Made by a program: the position numbers and the translations under genes. Shown here one piece after another: positions 1-5,283 of a stretch of DNA of 5,675 nt (position 1 is the stretch's first letter; every line of letters starts with the position of its first letter). The notes beneath the pieces are model-generated. The model did not search any database. It saw only the letters and a program-made list of their open reading frames with translations, and was not told where the DNA came from. Source of the DNA: Caldifarciminota bacterium (lineage in GTDB: Bacteria > Hydrothermota > Hydrothermia > S141-80); contig JALUJC010000034.1 in assembly GCA_027053375.1 (NCBI GenBank), positions 1 to 5,675 on the forward strand, written 5' to 3'.

Positions 1-50
1 GGGTCGGGGACGGGCGCTTCGCTCCTTGCGGAAGCGCCCGTCCCCGACCC
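1..50. repeat. Perfect 20-bp inverted repeat (hairpin) at the window edge
   Basis: Bases 1-20 and 31-50 are exact reverse complements and flank a 10-base loop (21-30). The arms are very GC-rich. The repeat is not followed by a T-run and lies inside an open reading frame, so it does not look like an ordinary intrinsic terminator. Its outer edge coincides exactly with the first base of the window. That is what a fold-back at a contig end, or an assembly graph that stops at a palindrome, would give. A real hairpin in the DNA or mRNA remains possible. Confidence 0.85.
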
Positions 51-159
51 CATCGGTCTGGGCCTGCCCACCTACCGCATGGTTCGGGACATAATTCAGC
101 ACGCCCTTGAACACAGGTGGATTCCTTATCTACGAAGAAAACTGGAAGGTCCCCCATGA
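1..159 (+). CDS. C-terminal end of an unidentified protein (5' truncated)
   Basis: The reading frame starting at base 1 is open for 52 codons and ends at the TGA at 157-159. The last ~37 residues (from about base 46) look like real protein: an amphipathic helix containing PTYRMVRDIIQHAL and then a basic end with IPYLRRKLEG. I do not recognise the family and assign no function. The stop overlaps the ATG of the next gene (ATGA at 156-159), the usual sign of translational coupling, so this gene belongs to the same operon as the Rossmann protein and menG. The first ~17 codons coincide with a perfect inverted repeat (1-50). They give a Gly/Ala/Ser/Pro-rich stretch that may be partly an assembly artefact, so only the distal part of this frame is well supported. 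Confidence 0.6.
   Translation, partial: GSGTGASLLAEAPVPDPIGLGLPTYRMVRDIIQHALEHRWIPYLRRKLEGPP
144..149 (+). promoter_or_regulatory. Ribosome-binding site setting the start of the Rossmann gene
   Basis: GGAAGG lies 6 bases before the ATG at 156. The frame is open further upstream to a GTG at 117, but that codon has no comparable purine-rich site. The ATG at 156 also overlaps the preceding stop as ATGA. Both points favour 156 over 117. Confidence 0.65.
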
Positions 160-857
160 TCACCCTGCTGGCAGCAACCACCGAAGTGCCCCGGACCCTC
201 CCGCCATGGGTGCGGGTATGGCGCACAGAGGGCAGCCATCTGTATGCCCCGGATGGCACACGGGTGGACACAGAGATCGACAGTCCACGGACCCTGCTCA
301 CCCTTCTTCATCGGGAGGACATTCAACGCCTGGTACTGCTTCGGCCCTATGGGGTCAGGCTGCTGCCCCATGTTCCGGAACTGGACCAGGAGAGCGTGGA
401 TATCCGATCGGCCAGCGAACTGGTTCGTACGGAAAAGGGATGGCTGGCACGGAACCGTCTCTGGCGTGCACTTCTTCGCCTCCTTCCCATGAAAGGCAAA
501 CACATCACCATCCTGGGCAGCGGTCACGTAGGACGAACCGCGCTCTATGCTGCCCGTCGGGCCGGGGCGCGCTCCGTGGTGCTTGTCACCCGACGGGATG
601 CCCTCTCCATTCATCGGGTCCTGGACGTCTTCACCCTCTCCTGGCACCCGGTGCTGCCCGTTCAGGAGCGAATTCAGCAAACCGATATCCTGATTGACGC
701 CCTTCCGGTGCCTCCCCCCATCCCGTTGACCTCGTACCTGCCCGATCACGCCCGCGTGGTGCTGGCCCGCCTGGTCCAGCGGGGAGGAGACCCCCTCTTC
801 TCCCATCCCCACCGGGTGGATGGATGGACCCTCCTGCGAGAGGGAGCAACCACGTGA
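156..857 (+). CDS. Rossmann-fold NAD(P)-binding protein, shikimate-dehydrogenase-like; role unknown
   Basis: The protein is 233 aa from the ATG at 156, chosen for its ribosome-binding site and ATGA overlap. The second half is a Rossmann nucleotide-binding domain. A beta strand runs into the glycine motif GSGHVG at residues 121-126, a helix follows, and a second strand ends VVLVTRR around 141-147. The Arg pair there resembles the NRT-type motif of shikimate dehydrogenases and glutamyl-tRNA reductases, and would fit NADP preference. A TDILIDALP segment follows, like the 'aD-vi-at-p' strand of those enzymes. The first ~110 residues match nothing I know, and I see no catalytic residues of shikimate dehydrogenase or glutamyl-tRNA reductase. 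It overlaps both neighbours (ATGA before, GTGA after) and is directly upstream of menG, so a link to quinone or related metabolism is plausible by context only. A small stand-alone dehydrogenase or a regulatory nucleotide-binding protein are alternatives. Confidence 0.8.
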   Translation: MITLLAATTEVPRTLPPWVRVWRTEGSHLYAPDGTRVDTEIDSPRTLLTLLHREDIQRLVLLRPYGVRLLPHVPELDQESVDIRSASELVRTEKGWLARNRLWRALLRLLPMKGKHITILGSGHVGRTALYAARRAGARSVVLVTRRDALSIHRVLDVFTLSWHPVLPVQERIQQTDILIDALPVPPPIPLTSYLPDHARVVLARLVQRGGDPLFSHPHRVDGWTLLREGATT

Positions 858-1552
858 GTGATCCACGAAACCGCCCCATCCGGGATCTTTTTGAACATAT
901 CCATGACGTCTATGATCGTTTCAATCATCTCCTTTCCCTGCGGGTGGACGCCTGGTGGCGATACCGGATGATCCAGGGACTCCACGGGGACGGTCTGGAC
1001 GTGGCCGCAGGAACGGGCGAATCCACCGTGCGTCTCTGGATGCGCCCCGGAATCCGCCGTGTGGTGGGACTGGACATTGCACGTTACCCCCTCCGTCTTG
1101 CCCGCAGGCGGCGACCGGGGCCCGTGTACATCCAGGGAGACGGAACGCTGCTGCCTTTCCCGGATCAGCGGTTTGACTTTATCACCGTGGCCTTCGGGAT
1201 CCGGAACATCCCCGACCGACGGCGGGCATTCCAGGAATTTCACCGGGTGCTTCGTCCGGGGGGACATCTGCGCATGGTGGAGTTCACCCTTCCCGGCGTA
1301 CCCCTCTGGGGTCCACTATACACCGGGTATCTGCTTCACATGATTCCCCGCCTGGCTTCCTGGATCGCCGGGAAACGGGTGCGTAATGCCTACGTGTATC
1401 TGGGACAATCCATCCGCACCTTCCCCCGTCCGGCAGACCTGGCAGAGGAACTGTATACCGCAGGATTCCGCCGGATTCACGCCCGTCCCATGATCCTGGA
1501 AACTGCGGTCCTGTACGAAGCGCAACGGGTCGACGACCCACCACGGGATTAA
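854..1552 (+). CDS. menG: Demethylmenaquinone/ubiquinone-type C-methyltransferase (MenG/UbiE family)
   Basis: This class I SAM-dependent methyltransferase of the MenG/UbiE family catalyses the C-methylation that turns demethylmenaquinone into menaquinone (or the equivalent ubiquinone step), acting at the inner face of the membrane. The 232-aa length is normal. Family signatures appear in order: an N-terminal FEHIHDVYDRFNHLLSL segment (13-29), SAM motif I LDVAAGTGEST (48-58), acidic D74 after the second strand for the SAM ribose, GDGTLLPFPDQRFD (95-108), the diagnostic AFGIRN (113-118), and the VLRPGGHLRMVEF strand. A distal IRTFP..DLAEELYTAGF segment follows. The GTG start at 854 overlaps the previous stop (GTGA) and has AGGGAG 7 bases upstream. 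An ATG at 824 in the same frame lies well inside the upstream gene and is not preferred. The quinone type cannot be read from sequence; menaquinone is inferred from the likely lineage. Confidence 0.92.
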   Translation: MSDPRNRPIRDLFEHIHDVYDRFNHLLSLRVDAWWRYRMIQGLHGDGLDVAAGTGESTVRLWMRPGIRRVVGLDIARYPLRLARRRRPGPVYIQGDGTLLPFPDQRFDFITVAFGIRNIPDRRRAFQEFHRVLRPGGHLRMVEFTLPGVPLWGPLYTGYLLHMIPRLASWIAGKRVRNAYVYLGQSIRTFPRPADLAEELYTAGFRRIHARPMILETAVLYEAQRVDDPPRD

Positions 1553-1572
1553 TCAGGAATTTGCACGCTTTC

Positions 1573-1615
1573 AGGAACGGGCATCCTCGATCATTCCGCC
1601 GTTTCCTTTATTTTT
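1573..1615 (+). terminator. Probable intrinsic terminator of the menG operon
   Basis: AGGAACGG (1573-1580) can pair with CCGTTTCCT (1599-1607) with one bulged base, leaving an ~18-base loop. The stem runs directly into a T-rich tract, TTTATTTTT, at 1607-1615. It lies 20 bases after the menG stop and just before the protease promoter, where a terminator is expected. The long loop and bulge make the stem modest, so efficiency is uncertain. Confidence 0.5.
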
Positions 1616-1623
1616 CCAACAGG

Positions 1624-1653
1624 TTGACAAACATCTTTTCGCACGTATATATA
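1624..1653 (+). promoter_or_regulatory. Sigma-70-type promoter of the protease gene
   Basis: A perfect TTGACA -35 box lies at 1624-1629. It is followed by an alternating TA run (1646-1656) that supplies TATATA at 1646-1651 or 1648-1653, with 16 or 18 bases of spacing. A T-rich tract just upstream (1602-1615) could act as an UP element. Transcription would begin near 1658-1660, giving a ~30-base leader with the ribosome-binding site at 1677-1682. The -35 match is perfect, but several registers are possible for the -10 box. Confidence 0.7.
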
Positions 1654-1676
1654 TATTGAACCCTGGCAGGAGAACC

Positions 1677-1682
1677 GGGAGG
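1677..1682 (+). promoter_or_regulatory. Ribosome-binding site setting the protease start
   Basis: GGGAGG sits 6 bases before the ATG at 1689. An in-frame TTG at 1656 would add 11 residues, but it has no ribosome-binding site. It also lies at or before the predicted transcription start, so it would probably not be in the mRNA. The ATG at 1689 is therefore preferred. Confidence 0.7.
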
Positions 1683-1688
1683 CCAGCC

Positions 1689-4688
1689 ATGAATCAGGTG
1701 TGGGTATGGGCCATCATTGCAGCCTCGGGCATCGCACCGGATGCCCGTTTGCATCTCTGGAAAACCCTTCCCGTCTATCGCTCACCCCGTATCCAGGTGG
1801 AAGAAGTGAAAAAACGCGTGCTCCCTGTGCGAAAACCTTCCCGAACCCCCCGGTATGTGAAAGGGGAGGTGGTGGTGGGTTATCGTCCTGCACAGAAGGC
1901 CGCACTTCAGTACCAGCTCTCTCAGATGGGCTATAAAGTACTGGAAGACAACAAAACCATTCATTTTCTCCGATTGAAACTTCCACCTTCCCTGAGTGTG
2001 GAATCCGCCGTCCAGCAACTGCCTTCTCTTCCCGGCATCACCTATGCGGAACCCAACTATGTTTATGAGGCATTAGAATTCCGTGAACTGTGGAGTGCCA
2101 ACCGCAAAGATGCAGATGCCCCGGCCGATGCCCTGTTCGACATCCAGTACAATCTCTGGGCACCGGACCTTACCCGTGTCAACAAAGCCTGGCTTCTTAC
2201 CAAAGGGTCCCCCGCGGTCAAGGTGGCCATCCTGGATACGGGCCTGTCCTACCGGAACGCAGCCATCCCGGGAGGTGAACAGCACGGGGGTACGGTCAAC
2301 GGTTCTTACGTGGCCATGATCGAGGGACCCAAGCACGTGCTGATCGTTCCAGGTGCAGATATCGTGCATGGTGATGATTTTCCGGATGCAGAAGCTGCAC
2401 ACGGGAACCACGTGGCCACCATCATCGCTGAGCAGGGCCACGAGTACGCCTACACCCGTCAGAATGGGAAACTGGCCGGCGGCGTAACGGGCATTGCACC
2501 CGAAGTCACCATCATGCCCATCAAGGTCCTGGATTATGACGGTTCAGGTTCTCTGACCGGCGTGGCGGACGGCATCATCCTGGCCACCGACCAGGGCGCC
2601 GACATCATCAACATGTCGCTGGGCGGGCCTGGGAGCACCACCCTGCAAAATGCCGTACAGTACGCATGGAACAACGGTGTTCTTATCGTCGCCGCCTGTG
2701 GAAACAGTTCCTCATCCAACTGTGATTATCCCGCTGCCTATCCGGAGGCGATGGCCGTATCGGCCGTGGATTTCGGGAAAAACCTGGCCAGCTATTCCAG
2801 CTATGGTCCCGAAGTGGAACTGGCCGCACCCGGGGGAGACGATAACAACGGTAATGGCGAGGACCTCAACGGAGATGGCTGGAACGACATGATCTGGAAC
2901 ATCGCTTTTAAAGAAACCTACACCCTGTGGGGCACCGTGTCCGCCACCTACCCGGAAAGCCTGGCGCTCTACGGGTATGCGGGCACCTCCATGGCCACCC
3001 CCCATGTGGCCGCCATTGCCGCGCTGGTGAAAAGTGTGAATCCCTCCCTGACCAACGCGGACATCCGCACCTTGCTCCAGCGGACCGCGCAGGATATCGG
3101 AGCCGCAGGTCGGGACAACCAGTTCGGATATGGACTGGTGGATGCCTGGGCCGCAGTCACACAGGCGGCCAGTCAGCTCAACCGTCCCTATCCAGTGTTG
3201 GATTCCATTATTCCGGAACGGACGTCCACACCCTGGGGTGTGGTGTGGCAGCGGACCGGCGGAACAGATACCTTCTGGGTTCCCCTGCCTCCCCTTCCCA
3301 GCAGTCCCAATCTGGACTATTTCTCGTTCTGGATCCGCCTGAAAAACTACGGCGCAAGCGGCACCTTCCAGGCCAAACTGCTCTATGCCTCCGCAGCCTC
3401 GGGCGCTTCGGTGGATCCTGCCTACAGCACGGCCACCTATTCCATTCCTGCAGGTGGAACCGCAGACGGCTATTTCCGGATTCACATCGACGACACGGTG
3501 TCCATCAACCGTCGCATCTTCTGGTTTGAACTCGCCTTTTCCTATGATGGGGGTGCCACCTGGCCCGACACCCTGGGCTACTTCTTCCTCCCCGTGGGCG
3601 CACCCTCCGTCTGGCTGGTCTACGATGACTACACGGGCATGGCCATCAACATTGACGGAACCCAGTATGGCCTCCGGAACCATCCCGAATGGTATGAGAC
3701 CACCGTTGACCGGTATTTTAACAATGTAAACCCCGACCTGCATGCCCTGCCCTGGTATGTGGGCCTCATGGGCTCTCCAACCTATGGAAACGCCATCTAT
3801 GCCCTTACCGACCTGAAAACACCGGAAGTGGTGTTCTGGTGGATGGGGGCGGATTACCTGAGCGGTTTCTCACAGGGAGGTGGCGACACCGCCGCCCTGG
3901 CGTCGTACCTGCAAAACGGGGGAGATCTGTTCTTTTCTGGTGACGATTACATCTATGCCGATTATGGAAGTGCGGCCAGCACACTCCCGGCCTCTTCCTT
4001 TGCCGCCACCTACCTGGGGCTTACGCAGGTCACCCAGGATGTGCACAGCTGTGCAGCCATTGGCGATCAATTCTCGGTGAGCGGTGTGGACGGAGGCCCG
4101 CCCAAAACCAGTGACCTTGCCTATACGCTTTACTGCGGAGGTCCGGGTGCAGACTCCGGCTGGCCCGCATTCTATGACGACCAGATCAAATCCACCGGGT
4201 GGACCTGGAGTTTCCAGTACCAGAACAACCGGTACGACGCCATTCGCTCCAGCGTACTGCTGGCGGCCACCTCCCCCTCCAATCGGTGGGTGGCGCTCTT
4301 TCCTCTGGAATCGCAAACTCCCGGTGCCCAGAGTGACTCTCTTACCTTCCGCTTCTTGCGCTGGGCAGATGTTCCTCTGGTGACCAACTATCAGGGGAAT
4401 GTGCTGCTCACAGCAGAACAGCTCCCGGAAAGGGGGCAGCGACTGCATCTGATATCCCCGGTGGTTCTTCGGCACGAGGGAATTCGTCTGCTGGCTCCCA
4501 CCACCCGGCAACCCCTGGTGATCCACCTTCTGGACGTGGCCGGGCGGGAAGTGGTGCGGCGCGTGGTGCGCCCGCAGTCGGATGGCCATGTGATCCTGCC
4601 CACCCATGCGCTGCCCCGCGGGGTCTATCTCCTGCGCGTGGAGCGAGCGCACACCCTTCTTCTGAACCGAAAGCTGGTCATTCAGTAA
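1689..4688 (+). CDS. Secreted S8 subtilisin-like serine protease with GATase-like and T9SS-type C-terminal domains
   Basis: A 999-aa exported endopeptidase. Residues 4-19 are a short hydrophobic export segment without N-terminal positive charge, with possible cleavage near A16 or A19. A propeptide runs from about 55 to 125 and ends with the YAEPNYV motif typical of subtilase prodomains, probably acting as foldase and inhibitor. The catalytic domain (about 150-490) has the full triad and oxyanion residue: D183 in ILDTG, H238 in HGNHVA, N339 in AACGN and S434 in GTSMATPHVA. It also has the substrate-binding segment NMSLGG (308-313) and closes with GYGLVDA (480-486). DLNGDGWND (392-400) fits an EF-hand-type calcium loop seen in fervidolysin-like subtilases. 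A beta-rich region (about 495-635) follows, then an alpha/beta region (about 640-895) resembling a class I glutamine-amidotransferase-like fold with LQNGGDLFFSGDD (741-753) but no evident nucleophilic cysteine. The last ~75 residues resemble a type A T9SS sorting domain (LLDVAGREV, GVYLLRV at 978-984, terminal KLVIQ). The gene is transcribed alone, from its own promoter to the hairpin at 4702. Confidence 0.93.
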   Translation: MNQVWVWAIIAASGIAPDARLHLWKTLPVYRSPRIQVEEVKKRVLPVRKPSRTPRYVKGEVVVGYRPAQKAALQYQLSQMGYKVLEDNKTIHFLRLKLPPSLSVESAVQQLPSLPGITYAEPNYVYEALEFRELWSANRKDADAPADALFDIQYNLWAPDLTRVNKAWLLTKGSPAVKVAILDTGLSYRNAAIPGGEQHGGTVNGSYVAMIEGPKHVLIVPGADIVHGDDFPDAEAAHGNHVATIIAEQGHEYAYTRQNGKLAGGVTGIAPEVTIMPIKVLDYDGSGSLTGVADGIILATDQGADIINMSLGGPGSTTLQNAVQYAWNNGVLIVAACGNSSSSNCDYPAAYPEAMAVSAVDFGKNLASYSSYGPEVELAAPGGDDNNGNGEDLNGDGWNDMIWNIAFKETYTLWGTVSATYPESLALYGYAGTSMATPHVAAIAALVKSVNPSLTNADIRTLLQRTAQDIGAAGRDNQFGYGLVDAWAAVTQAASQLNRPYPVLDSIIPERTSTPWGVVWQRTGGTDTFWVPLPPLPSSPNLDYFSFWIRLKNYGASGTFQAKLLYASAASGASVDPAYSTATYSIPAGGTADGYFRIHIDDTVSINRRIFWFELAFSYDGGATWPDTLGYFFLPVGAPSVWLVYDDYTGMAINIDGTQYGLRNHPEWYETTVDRYFNNVNPDLHALPWYVGLMGSPTYGNAIYALTDLKTPEVVFWWMGADYLSGFSQGGGDTAALASYLQNGGDLFFSGDDYIYADYGSAASTLPASSFAATYLGLTQVTQDVHSCAAIGDQFSVSGVDGGPPKTSDLAYTLYCGGPGADSGWPAFYDDQIKSTGWTWSFQYQNNRYDAIRSSVLLAATSPSNRWVALFPLESQTPGAQSDSLTFRFLRWADVPLVTNYQGNVLLTAEQLPERGQRLHLISPVVLRHEGIRLLAPTTRQPLVIHLLDVAGREVVRRVVRPQSDGHVILPTHALPRGVYLLRVERAHTLLLNRKLVIQ

Positions 4689-4701
4689 GGAACCCCGTCT
4701 T

Positions 4702-4737
4702 CACCGTGGGGGCGGTCACAGGGCCGCCCCCACGGTG
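4702..4737 (+). terminator. Strong hairpin after the protease gene, probable terminator
   Basis: A perfect 14-bp GC-rich stem (4702-4715 with 4724-4737) encloses an 8-base loop and starts 13 bases after the protease stop. Two inner pairs (T-G, C-G) could extend the stem and leave a 4-base loop. Only three T residues follow directly (4738-4740), so it may work partly by mRNA 3'-end stabilisation or give incomplete termination. The stem ends immediately before the candidate -35 box of pncC. Confidence 0.7.
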
Positions 4738-4738
4738 T

Positions 4739-4767
4739 TTGATGGTTCCCTGCAGCATCCGTACAAT
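4739..4767 (+). promoter_or_regulatory. Candidate pncC promoter giving a leaderless mRNA
   Basis: TTGATG (4739-4744) and TACAAT (4762-4767) match the sigma-70 boxes at 4 of 6 and 5 of 6 positions, with ideal 17-base spacing. The expected transcription start, 7 bases after the -10 box, is A4774, the first base of the pncC ATG. No purine-rich ribosome-binding site lies upstream of that ATG, which agrees with leaderless translation. This is inferred from sequence alone. Confidence 0.5.
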
Positions 4768-4773
4768 CCCAAC

Positions 4774-5283
4774 ATGCGGGAACCGCTGGAAGTACGTGTC
4801 GGGCGCCTTCTCCGACACATGAACCACACCCTTGCGGTGGCCGAATCCTGCACCGGCGGCCTGCTGGGGGGAACGATCACCCGGGTTCCGGGAAGTTCCG
4901 CTTATTTTCTTGGTGGCGTGATTGCCTATCACAACCGAATCAAACAGGACGTACTGAACGTTCCCGAGGCTTTGTTGAATCATTTTGGTGCCGTGAGCGA
5001 ACCGGTGGCCATCCTGATGGCAGAGGGTGTTCGCCTGCGTTTCGTTGCCGATATGGGCGTGGGCATCACCGGCATTGCGGGCCCCACCGGCGGGACCCCG
5101 GAAAAGCCGGTGGGACTTGTATGGATCGGCCTCTCCCTGCATGGTCGGACGCGGGCATTCCGGCATCGTTTTGAGGGGGACCGTGAGGCCATCCGGCAGC
5201 AGAGCGTGCGTGCCGCCCTTCGGCATATTCTTGACCTTCTGGAGCCTCTGGAACCGGGAAAAGAGGAGGATGAAGATGTCTGA
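4774..5283 (+). CDS. pncC: Nicotinamide-nucleotide amidase PncC (stand-alone CinA C-terminal domain)
   Basis: A 169-aa protein matching the CinA C-terminal/PncC family over its whole length. The family hydrolyses nicotinamide mononucleotide to nicotinate mononucleotide and ammonia in the cytoplasm, recycling NMN released by NAD-consuming enzymes such as DNA ligase. Family motifs run in order: AESCTGG (23-29, with S25 as the expected catalytic serine), GSSAYF, YHNRIKQDVLNV, HFGAVSEPV, GITGIAGPTGG, EKPVGLVWIG, and EGDREAIRQQSV near the end. The length is close to stand-alone PncC of E. coli (~165 aa); there is no N-terminal CinA nucleotide-binding domain. The ATG at 4774 is chosen because the in-frame GTG at 4735 lies inside the preceding hairpin. 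No ribosome-binding site precedes the ATG, unlike the other complete genes here. The 3' end overlaps the acyl-CoA dehydrogenase gene by 8 bases. Confidence 0.92.
   Translation: MREPLEVRVGRLLRHMNHTLAVAESCTGGLLGGTITRVPGSSAYFLGGVIAYHNRIKQDVLNVPEALLNHFGAVSEPVAILMAEGVRLRFVADMGVGITGIAGPTGGTPEKPVGLVWIGLSLHGRTRAFRHRFEGDREAIRQQSVRAALRHILDLLEPLEPGKEEDEDV

Noticed and set aside
117..155. GTG at 117 as the start of the Rossmann protein
   Set aside because: The ATG at 156 has GGAAGG at the right distance and the ATGA overlap typical of coupled genes; the GTG would overlap the upstream coding end by over 40 bases without a ribosome-binding site.
126..866. Long open frame on the - strand opposite the Rossmann gene
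   Set aside because: It mirrors the + strand gene in a GC-rich sequence; its product has no recognisable motif, whereas the + strand frame has a clear nucleotide-binding motif.
1646..1656. TA repeat as a mobile-element or phase-variation tract
   Set aside because: It is only 11 bases long, has no flanking duplications or inverted repeats, and fits a -10 region behind a perfect -35 box.
1553..1688. Small gene or structured RNA between menG and the protease
   Set aside because: The 136 bases are accounted for by a terminator-like stem, a promoter and a ribosome-binding site; no short frame with a start and ribosome-binding site stands out.
2712..3743. 343-codon open frame on the - strand inside the protease gene
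   Set aside because: It lies opposite conserved subtilase sequence including the catalytic serine; the product is Gly/Val-rich with no motif and no plausible ribosome-binding context. It is a codon-bias shadow.
3870..4652. 260-codon open frame on the - strand opposite the protease C-terminus
   Set aside because: The same shadow effect: no recognisable domain, and fully contained within a well-supported gene.
4735..4773. GTG at 4735 as the pncC start
   Set aside because: It lies within the 3' arm of the hairpin following the protease gene and would add 13 residues not expected for the family; the ATG at 4774 gives a normal length.
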